From an uncultured Gardnerella sp. (lineage in GTDB: Bacteria > Actinomycetota > Actinomycetes > Actinomycetales > Bifidobacteriaceae): a stretch of DNA of 14,366 nucleotides. This document shows, in pieces, positions 1-6,450 of this stretch; position 1 is the first letter of the stretch; each line of letters opens with the position of its first letter. Under the pieces are notes generated by a model. It did not search any database, was not told the origin of the DNA, and saw only the letters and a program-made list of their open reading frames with translations. The DNA lies in assembly GCA_947254595.1 (NCBI GenBank), contig CAMYED010000028.1, positions 1 through 14,366 of the forward strand, read 5' to 3'. Both the position numbers and the translations under genes were made by a program.

Positions 1-812
1 CAGTGAATACTGCTCGCTCTGGATTCTTTAGCTGCTTGCTTATGGCAGTGATTTATGTTGCGATTGTTGTTGTTGGTGTGCGTAGCCGCGCTCTGTTCCC
101 ACCTGCGGAAAATGGTGGTGTAACTTTGGCGCAAGTTGCACGCTACCATCTTGGAAACGCTGGCTTGTTTGTGCTTGCTGCAACTGTAACGCTTGCCTGC
201 TTAAAGACTGCGGTTGGCTTAATCGTAAGCTGCTCGGAAACCTTCTCTAAGTTATTCCCTAAGGGGCCTAGCTACCGTGTTTGGGCTGTGTTGATTACGC
301 TTGTTTCGTTTGGTCTTGCAAACTTTGGTTTGAGCGCAATCATCGAATACGCGGTTCCAGTATTAATGTTCTTGTATCCACTGTCAATCGTATTGATTCT
401 TTTGGCTTTGTGCGGTCGACTTTTTGGTAATTCCAAAGTCGTGTACGCTTGGACGCTTGGTTTTACTGGCGTTGCATCTGTATTTGACTTTTTGAATAGT
501 TTGCCAACAGCTTTGCGCAACGCATTGCACATGAACGATATGTTGATTGTTGCTCAAAACTGGTTGCCATTCTCGGAATTTGGCATGGCTTGGCTTTGCC
601 CTGCTGTTGTTGGATTTGTTGTTGGCTATGTTCGCATGATTCTATTCGACAACAAAGGTATGGAAGAAGTGGCTCGTGTAGCTGCTGTTCCAAATCTCGA
701 AGGTAGTGTTGCTAGCGACGATGATTATTCTTCAAGCAATGCTGAGTTTGACGAGTCTTCTGACTTCGCTAAGTCGAACGTTGATGAACCTAATTTTAGT
801 GAGCAATCCTAG
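1..812 (+). CDS. brnQ: Branched-chain amino acid transport carrier BrnQ, 5' end outside window
   Basis: This is the C-terminal part (about 269 residues) of a LIVCS-family carrier that imports leucine, isoleucine and valine by cation symport across the cytoplasmic membrane. Recognisable family stretches are ACLKTAVGLIVSCSETFSKL, the NFGLSAIIEYAVPVLMFLYP helix and the late NWLPFSEFGMAWLCPAVVG segment, which line up with the last half of E. coli BrnQ (about 440 residues). At least five hydrophobic helices are visible. The reading frame is open to the left edge, so the GTG at position 3 is probably internal and not the start. The last 50 or so residues form a hydrophilic acidic, serine-rich cytoplasmic tail (around ASDDDYSSSNAEFDESSD) that is longer than usual for the family. 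It converges with the tautomerase gene. Family assignment is firm; substrate is from family knowledge. Confidence 0.9.
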   Translation, partial: VNTARSGFFSCLLMAVIYVAIVVVGVRSRALFPPAENGGVTLAQVARYHLGNAGLFVLAATVTLACLKTAVGLIVSCSETFSKLFPKGPSYRVWAVLITLVSFGLANFGLSAIIEYAVPVLMFLYPLSIVLILLALCGRLFGNSKVVYAWTLGFTGVASVFDFLNSLPTALRNALHMNDMLIVAQNWLPFSEFGMAWLCPAVVGFVVGYVRMILFDNKGMEEVARVAAVPNLEGSVASDDDYSSSNAEFDESSDFAKSNVDEPNFSEQS

Positions 813-854
813 TAACTATTGGTATTGTGTAAAAGCGCATAACAGTGAAAAAAG

Positions 855-883
855 TCAGTTGTCGACATTTTGTCGACAACTGA
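855..883 (-). terminator. Perfect 13-bp hairpin with minus-strand T-run
   Basis: Bases 855-867 and 871-883 are perfect inverted repeats with a TTT loop. On the minus strand the stem is followed by C and six Ts (the As at 848-853), as in an intrinsic terminator. On the plus strand no T-run follows, so it would act mainly on minus-strand transcripts reading through from the tautomerase gene. Confidence 0.6.
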
Positions 884-990
884 AACCTGCATCTTCGGAT
901 GGAAAAATATGAGACAGACGCAGCTGATATGCAAGGAATTTTGCGCATTATTCAATCAATACCATCTGCCAAAGCTAAACAATTAAAAAC

Positions 991-1030
991 CAAAAGCCTA
1001 CGGTACGTTTTCATGTGCTGTAGGCTTTTG
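991..1030. terminator. Bidirectional intrinsic terminator between convergent genes
   Basis: Bases 991-1006 pair with 1015-1030 (16 pairs including two G-T wobbles), leaving an eight-base loop. The core stem is CAAAAGCCTAC / GTAGGCTTTTG. Plus-strand transcripts meet CTTTTGTTT after the stem and minus-strand transcripts meet CTTTTGGTTTTTAA, so it can end both brnQ and tautomerase transcripts. Confidence 0.85.
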
Positions 1031-1128
1031 TTTAGGTTATTTGATGGCGATTTTATGCGATTCGCGACTAGCAGTTAGTTGCTTCGTGGGAACAAATTGT
1101 CCCCAGCTAGAAGGCTTGCGATTTGCGC

Positions 1129-1476
1129 CTAGAAGTTGCCGCCGTTCCAACCCCAGTCAGTGGTTGCAGTATAACGAATATAAGTGCGGTCTTTAGGTAC
1201 GCCAAGCTCGCGCTCCAAAGCTGCCATAATCTGCTCAGTCAACTTTTCCCAAGCAGACCCTGGCACGCTGGAACCAAACACGTTCACTTCAACGTAAGCT
1301 GCAGGCTTAGTATTATCTCCTGCAAAATAAATCGGCATATTATCTTCGAACGGGCACATAAGCCAATGCTCACTTTTGCCTGGAACTGCGCTAATCGCCT
1401 TGCCATAAGCAGCTTTTAATGCGTCGCGCTGGGCAGGTGTTGTGCTTACAGAAACATGAGTGTGAATAACTGGCAT
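1129..1476 (-). CDS. MIF-family tautomerase
   Basis: The 115-residue product has the length and layout of the macrophage migration inhibitory factor branch of the tautomerase superfamily. The mature protein would begin with Pro after Met removal (MPVIHTHVS), the catalytic N-terminal base of this superfamily. The GKSEHWLM segment places a lysine where MIF has its active-site Lys, and the C-terminal YIRYTATTDWGWNGGNF matches the MIF ending YINYYDMNAANVGWNNSTF in spacing. Such enzymes act as cytosolic trimers on enol/keto substrates such as phenylpyruvate; the true substrate here is unknown. The ATG is supported by AAAGGAG five bases upstream. It diverges from the GtrA-like gene and is probably a single-gene transcript ending at the hairpins near 991-1030. 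Family confidence is high, biochemical role low. Confidence 0.85.
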   Translation of the reverse strand: MPVIHTHVSVSTTPAQRDALKAAYGKAISAVPGKSEHWLMCPFEDNMPIYFAGDNTKPAAYVEVNVFGSSVPGSAWEKLTEQIMAALERELGVPKDRTYIRYTATTDWGWNGGNF

Positions 1477-1481
1477 AATTG

Positions 1482-1488
1482 CTCCTTT
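1482..1488 (-). promoter_or_regulatory. Ribosome binding site of the tautomerase gene
   Basis: On the minus strand AAAGGAG lies five bases before the ATG at 1476. It fixes the start so that the catalytic Pro is the second codon. Confidence 0.75.
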
Positions 1489-1573
1489 GCTAAATTTAGT
1501 AAGTTTTATTACTCCACAATATTACTTCACAGTTATATGTTAATTGTTAGCCGTCGCGTGTTTAATGGAATGT

Positions 1574-2083
1574 ATGAAAAAGCTTATTGAACAGGTTGTG
1601 AAATTCGGTATTGTTGGCATTATTGCGTTGATTATTGACGTTGCGCTGCTGAATTTGTTGCTTCTTGTGCACTTAAATAACGTTGTTGCTGGCACTATTT
1701 CGTTTATTATTTCGCTTATTTTTAACTACATTGCCAGTATGAAGTACGTGTTTAAGCATCGCGAAGATATGGCTCGTTGGATGGAATTGCTGATTTTCGT
1801 TATTTCTGCGGTTATTGGCCTGCTTATTAACGATGCGATTATTTGGGCTAGTACGCTTGGAATGGCGCAAACTTTGCGTGGTACTGCGATTTACATGCTT
1901 CGCACAAATATTGGCAAGCTTATTGCAACAGTAGTTGTAGCTGTGTGGAATTTTGTTATTAGAAAGTGGCTTTTAGACGACACGAAATCGCAAAAACCGG
2001 GTTATGATGCCGCTAAAGACAATACTTTTGCTCACAAGTTGGGTGAGTGGTCGCTAAATCATACGCCAAAAGGTTGGCAGTAA
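1574..2083 (+). CDS. GtrA-like four-helix membrane protein
   Basis: The product, 169 residues from the chosen ATG, is a GtrA/DPMS-type small membrane protein. Four hydrophobic helices are visible at about residues 11-33, 36-60, 70-94 and 111-134. Family hallmarks are the N-terminal QVVKFGIVGIIALIIDVALL, NYIASMKYVF at the end of helix 2 and NFVIRKWLL at the end of helix 4. GtrA-like proteins are thought to move lipid-linked sugars across the membrane or assist membrane glycosyltransferases; no glycosyltransferase lies in this window, so the partner is unknown. The frame can be opened at TTG 1544 or ATG 1565, but the product starting MKKLIEQ at 1574 best fits the family and no clear Shine-Dalgarno site decides. 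A hydrophilic tail of about 35 residues follows helix 4. The histidine phosphatase gene starts 63 bases downstream and may be co-transcribed. Confidence 0.82.
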   Translation: MKKLIEQVVKFGIVGIIALIIDVALLNLLLLVHLNNVVAGTISFIISLIFNYIASMKYVFKHREDMARWMELLIFVISAVIGLLINDAIIWASTLGMAQTLRGTAIYMLRTNIGKLIATVVVAVWNFVIRKWLLDDTKSQKPGYDAAKDNTFAHKLGEWSLNHTPKGWQ

Positions 2084-2146
2084 ATTCGCAAAGTAAATTC
2101 ACAATTAGATTTGTAATTAATTTGGAAGTAAAAGTAGGAGTTAGTA

Positions 2147-2839
2147 ATGCCGGCTACAACAATTCATTTTGTGCGTCACGGAGAAGTTAATAATCCGAAT
2201 CATGTGCTGTACGAGCGTCTGCCGGGATTTCATCTTTCTGCGCGAGGCGTGCGAATGGCGAGAGCTACTGCGCAATATATTGCAACAGTTCCGCAAATGC
2301 GTGGGATTAGCGCAATCTACTCGTCTCCTCTTGACCGCACTCGCGAAACAGCGCGCGAAATCGAGGATGCTTTGCGTGCCGTTCCTGATTCTTACTATGT
2401 AAAAGCGCACTGTGACGAGGATTCTGCGCAATCTCAAGAAAGCGACATTATTTTAGATAAGCGCTTGATTGAAGCTGGAAATAATTTCCGCGGAAAACGC
2501 ATCGGCTACGGTGAAGGCGCACTGTGGAAAAACAATAATTGGAAGCTTGTGGCAAATTTGTGGAAGCCAAGTTGGGGAGAAAGCTACCGCAGTATTGCTA
2601 CTCGCGTTGGTGATTTTGCGCGCGAGCAGATTCGTAAGCATCCTGGTGAGCAAATTGTAGCGGTAACGCATGAGTCGCCGATTTGGTCCTACAGGCATTT
2701 GCTTGAAACTGGTCATGCTGAGCACAATATGCTTCTTCGTCACACGGCATTGGCTTCAATTACTTCTATTACTTACGATTGCGAGACTTTGCGTGTGATT
2801 TCTATTACATACGTGGATCCTGCTGCGAATGTTCAATAA
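2147..2839 (+). CDS. Histidine phosphatase family protein (phosphoglycerate mutase-like)
   Basis: This 230-residue protein belongs to the histidine phosphatase superfamily. It has the phospho-accepting RHG motif at residues 10-12 (FVRHGEVNN), the SSPLDRTRETA segment at 59-69 whose Arg contacts the phosphate, a GES acid region near 144-146, and the second catalytic His at 175 in VAVTHESPI. These enzymes transfer or remove phosphate through a phosphohistidine on His11; the sequence does not reveal whether the substrate is a sugar phosphate, a nucleotide or a protein. It has no signal peptide and should be cytosolic. An AGGAG six bases ahead of the ATG supports the start. The stop codon is followed within about ten bases by the AAGCT repeat array. 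The annotated term for relatives is often phosphoglycerate mutase family, but true glycolytic mutase activity should not be assumed. Confidence 0.88.
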   Translation: MPATTIHFVRHGEVNNPNHVLYERLPGFHLSARGVRMARATAQYIATVPQMRGISAIYSSPLDRTRETAREIEDALRAVPDSYYVKAHCDEDSAQSQESDIILDKRLIEAGNNFRGKRIGYGEGALWKNNNWKLVANLWKPSWGESYRSIATRVGDFAREQIRKHPGEQIVAVTHESPIWSYRHLLETGHAEHNMLLRHTALASITSITYDCETLRVISITYVDPAANVQ

Positions 2840-2849
2840 GTTGTGAAGT

Positions 2850-2951
2850 AAGCTAATTATGTAAGCTTACTGAAGCTTACTGAAGCTAACTAAGTAAGCT
2901 GGATTAAGCTGATTATGCAAGCTAGTTAAAGCTAACTAAGTAAGCTTGTAA
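2850..2951 (+). repeat. Phased AAGCT array, 23-bp units built of 13+10
   Basis: AAGCT occurs nine times, starting at 2850, 2863, 2873, 2883, 2896, 2906, 2919, 2929 and 2942, so that steps are 13, 10, 10, 13, 10, 13, 10, 13 bases. This makes four 23-bp units (2850-2872, 2883-2905, 2906-2928, 2929-2951) plus one extra 10-base step at 2873-2882. The 18-mer AAGCTAACTAAGTAAGCT is exact at 2883-2900 and 2929-2946, and AAGCTAATTATGTAAGCT at 2850-2867 resembles 2906-2923. The array fills the gap between two same-strand genes, just upstream of the ribosome site at 2972. Confidence 0.9.
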
Positions 2952-2971
2952 TAACACGTTTTTGGTGCTGC

Positions 2972-2978
2972 AAAGGAG
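2972..2978 (+). promoter_or_regulatory. Ribosome binding site choosing the ATG at 2986
   Basis: AAAGGAG lies seven bases before the ATG at 2986. The in-frame TTG at 2962 and GTG at 2965 lie upstream of this site and are therefore unlikely starts. Confidence 0.8.
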
Positions 2979-2985
2979 CGTTGGA

Positions 2986-3951
2986 ATGGCGAATAGTTCT
3001 GAATGTAATAAATATGCGGAATGTGTATCGGTTTTAAGTAATGCTTCTAAAGCGGCGGCGGATTTAACGGAATTATGGCCTCTTAGTGAAGCGCGTCACC
3101 TTGATAACGACGCAAAATACGCGGAAAATCTAGAAGTGCGCTCAATGCGAGCAATAGCGCGTATTCTTACGAATCTTGACGTTACTGTGCCGGATGCTGA
3201 ATTTGTGTACGAAGGTGCGGACGAAATTCCGGGAAGACCGCAAGAAATTGTGGACGCTTTGCTTGCTGCTGCGGACGCTTATGACGCAATGGATTCGTGC
3301 TACGAGCCTAATTACGATGAAGCGGAAGCAGAAATTTTAGAAAACGACGCAAATAACGACATCAATAATATAGAAACTATTTTCAATAAACTTGCGTCGT
3401 GCGCTTCTGAAGATGCTAACGCGCTTAATAATGCTGCAGATACGCTGGGAGTTGGCGGAAATTGGAAAGATGAAGATTTGCAAGCTGCGTTTGAAAGCGC
3501 AAATAAAAGTGCGGACTTGTACAAATCTGATTTTGTAGAGACACAAAAAATTATGCTGGTTTTGCGTATTCTTAGTAAATTAATCGAAAAAACTAGCGAT
3601 ATTCAAGAAACTTTACCAATTTTCCTTTATATTAACGAAGTGTGCGAGTGTGCTGGCGTGCCTCGCATGATGTTCAAAGATTCTCAGTGGCGCGAGCTTG
3701 TTGATTGCGTTAAAAACAGCGATGAGAGTAGTAAAGATAGTAGTAAAGATAGTAGTGTTTACGATTTGATTATGTTTGCGGCGCCTTTGTTGGCTGCGGA
3801 GTGGAAGAAGCATCGTGAAGACGTGCTGTGGGATCCGGAGGAGGCTAAAAAGCGCGCAAAAGAAGAGGACGATAGAAAGTCTCGCGAAGCGTTGGCAGCA
3901 AAATTTGCGCATGTAGAGGGAAATAAGGAATCTACGCAAGCTTTGGACTGA
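2986..3951 (+). CDS. Acidic helical cytosolic protein of unknown function
   Basis: I do not recognise this 321-residue protein. It has no signal peptide, no membrane helix and no catalytic motif I can name. It reads as mostly alpha-helical and strongly acidic, with alanine- and aspartate-rich stretches (for example around residues 85-130, ALLAAADAYDAMDS and EAEAEILENDANNDINN) and a charged C-terminal helix (EEAKKRAKEEDDRKSREAL). A 12-base repeat at 3727-3756 encodes SSKDSSKDSS (residues 248-257), a flexible insert. The start is set by AAAGGAG at 2972-2978. gltX begins 27 bases after its stop with no hairpin between, so the two are probably co-transcribed; this hints at, but does not prove, a housekeeping role. 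It could be a bifidobacterial lineage-specific protein. Confidence 0.8.
   Translation: MANSSECNKYAECVSVLSNASKAAADLTELWPLSEARHLDNDAKYAENLEVRSMRAIARILTNLDVTVPDAEFVYEGADEIPGRPQEIVDALLAAADAYDAMDSCYEPNYDEAEAEILENDANNDINNIETIFNKLASCASEDANALNNAADTLGVGGNWKDEDLQAAFESANKSADLYKSDFVETQKIMLVLRILSKLIEKTSDIQETLPIFLYINEVCECAGVPRMMFKDSQWRELVDCVKNSDESSKDSSKDSSVYDLIMFAAPLLAAEWKKHREDVLWDPEEAKKRAKEEDDRKSREALAAKFAHVEGNKESTQALD
3727..3756 (+). repeat. 12-bp in-frame repeat encoding SSKD
   Basis: AGTAGTAAAGAT occurs at 3727-3738 and 3739-3750 and restarts at 3751. The unit length is a multiple of three, so copy changes would lengthen or shorten the SSKD linker without breaking the frame. Confidence 0.85.
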
Positions 3952-3978
3952 TGCAATCCGTCCGTAACGCGCGGCACA

Positions 3979-5541
3979 ATGGAACCTATGACTGATACAG
4001 AGGAAACTCAAAATGCTGCGCAAGTTGCAGCGAAATCCACGAAGCCTGAACTTCCAAAGAACGTTCGCGTGCGTTTTTGCCCTTCGCCAACCGGTACGCC
4101 TCACGTAGGTATGGTTCGTACCGCGCTATTTAACTGGGCGGAGGCTCGCCATACTCACGGCAAGTTGCTGTTCCGTATTGAAGATACCGACAATGAGCGC
4201 GATAGCGAGGAAAGCTATCAGCAGATTATTGAGGCGCTTCGTTGGCTCAATATTGATTGGGACGAGGGCATTGATGTTGGCGGAGACAACGGCCCATACC
4301 GCCAGTCCCAGCGCATGGAGATTTACAAAGACGTTGCGAAAAAGCTTTTTGAAGCAGGATACGCTTACGAATCCTTCTCTACTCCTGAAGAAATTAAGGA
4401 GCGTAATATTGCTGCTGGTCGTCCTGCTGAATTTGGTTACGATGGTTACGATCGCAACCTTACTGAAGAACAGAAGCAAGCTTTCCGCGATGAAGGCCGC
4501 AAGCCTGCGCTTCGTTTGAAGATGCCAAATGAAGACATTACTTTTAACGATTTAATTCGTGGCGAAATCACCTTTAAAGCTGGATCTGTTCCTGATTATG
4601 TGATTGTTCGCCCGAATGGCGATCCGCTTTACACGCTTACGAACCCTGTTGACGATGCGTTAATGGATGTGAACGTGGTTTTGCGCGGTGAGGATATTTT
4701 GAGCTCCACGCCTCGTCAGATTGTGCTTTACCGTTACCTTATGGAAATGGGTATTGCTAAGGAAACTCCGCTTTACGGCCACATGCCTTACGTTATGGGC
4801 GAAGGTAAGAAGAAGCTTTCTAAGCGAGACCCTGAGTCCAACTTGTTCTTGCATAGGGATAACGGCTTTATTCCAGAAGGCTTGCTGAACTACTTGGCTT
4901 TGCTTGGATGGTCGATTGCGCCGGATCGTGACGTGTTCACTATGGATGAGATGGTTGAAAAGTTCGATGTGCGAGACGTTAAAGCAAACCCTGCACACTT
5001 TGACTTGGATAAAGCAATTTCGATTAACGCTGAGCATATTCGTATGCTTGATCCTCAAGATTTCTTGAACCGTTCTGTGCCTTATTTGCATAAGGATGGC
5101 GTAGTTAGCGCGGATAATTGGGATGCGCTGACTGATCATGAGCGTGAGGTGCTTAGCGCTGCAGCTCCACTCGTGCAGACTCGCGTGCGTTTGCTTGGTG
5201 AGGTTGCTGGAATGGTTGGTAGCCTTCTTAGCGATGCTGGCTACATTGAGCCGGATGATGACGCTCGTAAGCAGTTGAAGGAATCTGCAGGTGAGGTTCT
5301 TGATGCTGCGCTCGCTGCTTTGAAGGACGTTGAGGCTGCTGATTGGCATACTGACGCTTTGCATGAGCTTTTGAACAAGAAGCTTGTTGAGGAAGCTGGT
5401 TACAAGCCGCGCCTGGCGTTTGGCCCTGTGCGAGTTGCGCTTTCTGGCCGTCGCGTTTCGCCTCCACTGTTCGAGTCCATGGAAATCGTGGGCAAGGACG
5501 TGACTTTGGCGCGTTTGGCTGGTTTGCGTGAGCATTTGTAA
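3979..5541 (+). CDS. gltX: Glutamyl-tRNA synthetase
   Basis: The 520-residue product is a class I aminoacyl-tRNA synthetase that attaches glutamate to tRNA-Glu in the cytosol. The HIGH signature appears as HVGM at residues 42-45 in PSPTGTPHVGM, and the KMSKS loop as KKLSKR at 278-283. FRIEDTD (65-71) and YRQSQR (107-112) are glutamate- and ATP-site stretches typical of bacterial GluRS. The region where many bacterial enzymes hold zinc-binding cysteines reads YESFSTPEEI and has none. The anticodon-binding domain occupies roughly residues 330-520. An N-terminal extension of about 28 residues precedes the catalytic fold; either ATG 3979 or ATG 3988 (giving MTDTEET) could be used and no clear ribosome site decides. 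A strong terminator follows at 5579-5620, and tRNA-Glu and tRNA-Gln genes lie downstream. If the organism uses the indirect Gln route, this enzyme would charge both. Confidence 0.95.
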   Translation: MEPMTDTEETQNAAQVAAKSTKPELPKNVRVRFCPSPTGTPHVGMVRTALFNWAEARHTHGKLLFRIEDTDNERDSEESYQQIIEALRWLNIDWDEGIDVGGDNGPYRQSQRMEIYKDVAKKLFEAGYAYESFSTPEEIKERNIAAGRPAEFGYDGYDRNLTEEQKQAFRDEGRKPALRLKMPNEDITFNDLIRGEITFKAGSVPDYVIVRPNGDPLYTLTNPVDDALMDVNVVLRGEDILSSTPRQIVLYRYLMEMGIAKETPLYGHMPYVMGEGKKKLSKRDPESNLFLHRDNGFIPEGLLNYLALLGWSIAPDRDVFTMDEMVEKFDVRDVKANPAHFDLDKAISINAEHIRMLDPQDFLNRSVPYLHKDGVVSADNWDALTDHEREVLSAAAPLVQTRVRLLGEVAGMVGSLLSDAGYIEPDDDARKQLKESAGEVLDAALAALKDVEAADWHTDALHELLNKKLVEEAGYKPRLAFGPVRVALSGRRVSPPLFESMEIVGKDVTLARLAGLREHL

Positions 5542-5578
5542 ATTGCAAATAATTTATAAGCGCAAATAAAATTTGAAT

Positions 5579-5620
5579 AAGTCGGGAATATAGCGTTATT
5601 GCTGCATTCCCGGCTTTTTA
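5579..5620 (+). terminator. Intrinsic terminator of gltX
   Basis: Bases 5579-5589 (AAGTCGGGAAT) pair with 5606-5616 (ATTCCCGGCTT) with one wobble, and an inner four-pair stem (5591-5594 with 5601-5604) closes on a six-base loop. A run of five Ts at 5615-5619 follows the GC-rich base of the stem. Confidence 0.88.
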
Positions 5621-5654
5621 ATATGCTTATTCGCTTTAGTTCGACACGCCGCGG

Positions 5655-5683
5655 TTGCGTGTTGGGCAGTTATGTTGTAAAGT
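5655..5683 (+). promoter_or_regulatory. Probable promoter of the tRNA-Glu/tRNA-Gln pair
   Basis: TTGCGT at 5655-5660 and TAAAGT at 5678-5683 are separated by exactly 17 bases, and the first tRNA begins 40 bases downstream. Neither box is a perfect sigma-70 match, but a promoter is expected between the gltX terminator and the tRNAs. Confidence 0.5.
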
Positions 5684-5723
5684 CGTCATTTGTTGCGTCA
5701 AGAGGCGTAGCTGATAAATGAAA

Positions 5724-5796
5724 GCCCCCGTCGTCTAGCGGTCTAGGACTACGCCCTCTCACGGCGCCAACACCGGTTCAAATCCGGTCGGGGGTA
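5724..5796 (+). tRNA. tRNA-Glu (anticodon CTC)
   Basis: The 73-base sequence folds as a tRNA: acceptor GCCCCCG (5724-5730) pairs with CGGGGGT (5789-5795) with a G-T first pair, and the discriminator base is A5796. The anticodon loop CTCTCAC carries CTC, decoding GAG glutamate codons. The T-arm reads CCGGTTCAAATCCGG. No CCA is encoded, so the end must be added enzymatically. Confidence 0.93.
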
Positions 5797-5836
5797 CAAA
5801 GACGGAACGGTTCCAAGAGCCGCGAAGCCTGCCAAT

Positions 5837-5908
5837 TGGGGTATGGTGTAATTGGCAACACAGGTGATTCTGGTTCATCCATTCTTGGTTCGAGTCCAGG
5901 TACCCCAG
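5837..5908 (+). tRNA. tRNA-Gln (anticodon CTG)
   Basis: The 72-base sequence has acceptor TGGGGTA (5837-5843) pairing with TACCCCA (5901-5907) and discriminator G5908. The anticodon stem GGTGA/TCATC encloses loop TTCTGGT with anticodon CTG, decoding CAG glutamine codons. The T-arm is CTTGGTTCGAGTCCAGG. CCA is not encoded. It lies 40 bases after tRNA-Glu and shares its transcript and terminator. Confidence 0.93.
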
Positions 5909-5913
5909 CGAAT

Positions 5914-5940
5914 AGCTCTCGTAAGACGAGGGCTTTTTTG
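5914..5940 (+). terminator. Terminator of the tRNA operon
   Basis: AGCTCTCGT (5914-5922) pairs with ACGAGGGCT (5926-5934), one T-G wobble, around an AAG loop. Six Ts at 5934-5939 follow. It sits six bases after the tRNA-Gln discriminator. Confidence 0.88.
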
Positions 5941-5975
5941 TTATCTATTGCATTTCTGTGATGTGCCGGTGCGCG

Positions 5976-6011
5976 CGGCATAAACTTTACGCGCGTGTAA
6001 AGTTTCTGCCG
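5976..6011 (+). repeat. Long GC-rich palindrome (REP-like or operator-like)
   Basis: CGGCATAAACTTTAC (5976-5990) pairs with GTAAAGTTTCTGCCG (5997-6011) with a single T/C mismatch, around the six-base loop GCGCGT. The core AAACTTTAC/GTAAAGTTT is perfect. No T-run follows, so it is not a standard terminator. Confidence 0.75.
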
Positions 6012-6063
6012 GTTTTGGGTGTGGGAGTGATATTTTCTTTGCGCGCGTGTAAAGTTTCTGCCG
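5990..6063 (+). repeat. 22-bp exact direct repeat, 52 bases apart
   Basis: Bases 5990-6011 recur exactly at 6042-6063; the shared core is GCGCGTGTAAAGTTTCTGCC. The first copy is the right arm of the palindrome at 5976-6011 while the second lacks a matching left arm, suggesting a degenerate second element. Confidence 0.85.
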
Positions 6064-6084
6064 CTTACCCTTAGTTGAGGCTTT

Positions 6085-6194
6085 GAAAATCAAAAACCCC
6101 GGTGATTGACCGGGGTTAGAGAAAGAAGAGAAGAAGAGAGGTTTAAGTTTTTCAAGGTTTCGTAACTACTTATTTGTAGTTCGTTTTCCTTTTG
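6085..6194 (-). ncRNA. Candidate small RNA on the minus strand
   Basis: A minus-strand transcript beginning near 6194 would follow TTGCAC (6224-6229) and a TATA-rich -10 region (about 6200-6206, 17-18 base spacing), contain a hairpin AACTAC/GTAGTT (6164-6181), a pyrimidine-rich single-stranded stretch and then end at the GC-rich hairpin and T-run at 6091-6117. It would be roughly 105 nucleotides. It has no ATG frame. The evidence is only the arrangement of promoter-like and terminator-like signals; family is unknown. A perfect TATAAT also exists on the plus strand at 6202-6207, so the promoter direction is not settled. Confidence 0.3.
6091..6117 (-). terminator. Minus-strand intrinsic terminator
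   Basis: AACCCCGGT (6095-6103) pairs perfectly with ACCGGGGTT (6109-6117) around loop GATTG. On the minus strand GGGGTTTTTG follows, a textbook terminator; on the plus strand it is followed by AGAGAAAGAAG with no T-run. No minus-strand protein gene lies upstream of it in the window. Confidence 0.7.
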
Positions 6195-6450
6195 ATGTAT
6201 ATATAATAACCACCTTATGCTGAGTGCAATAATGCGATTGCCTGTAAGTTTCCTGTGAATTTATAACTATTTTGCTGATTTTGATGATTTTTAGTTGTTT
6301 CTACCGATTTTTTGCCGATTTTTTGCAGTTTTCTGCAGTTCCATAGTTTTGTGTAGTCTTCTGTAGCTTCCTGACATCTCCTAGATTTTTCCAAAATTTT
6401 CTTTAGTTTCTAAATTTTCTAAGCTACTAATTATGAGAACTGTGAAAAAA

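Larger units (their letters stand above)
813..1128. other. Convergent intergenic region between brnQ and the tautomerase gene
   Basis: This 316-base gap separates the 3' ends of two convergent genes. It holds the hairpins at 855-883 and 991-1030. Bases 884-990 and 1031-1128 show nothing I can support: a 25-codon frame at 909-986 lacks a convincing ribosome site. The sequence is best read as a double-stop region insulating the two transcripts. Confidence 0.6.

Noticed and set aside
909..986. A 25-codon plus-strand frame starting ATG between brnQ and the tautomerase gene
   Set aside because: No good ribosome site, low-complexity of evidence, and it lies between two terminator hairpins; not supported as a gene.
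1544..1573. Longer GtrA-like start at TTG 1544 or ATG 1565
   Set aside because: The extra residues (LAVACLMEC) do not resemble the family's N-terminus and no ribosome site precedes them; the start at 1574 gives the typical MKKLIEQ beginning.
4660..5535. Long minus-strand open frame opposite gltX
   Set aside because: It is a mirror of gltX codon bias: its translation is His/Arg/Leu-rich without any family motif, while gltX is certain.
5778..5981. Minus-strand open frame of 67 codons across the tRNA region
   Set aside because: It overlaps two clear tRNA genes and a terminator.
6202..6207. Perfect TATAAT on the plus strand as the main promoter of the phosphoesterase gene
   Set aside because: No acceptable -35 box at 16-18 bases upstream and it would imply a leader of about 270 bases; the palindromic TATA run may serve the minus strand instead. 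Kept only as an alternative.
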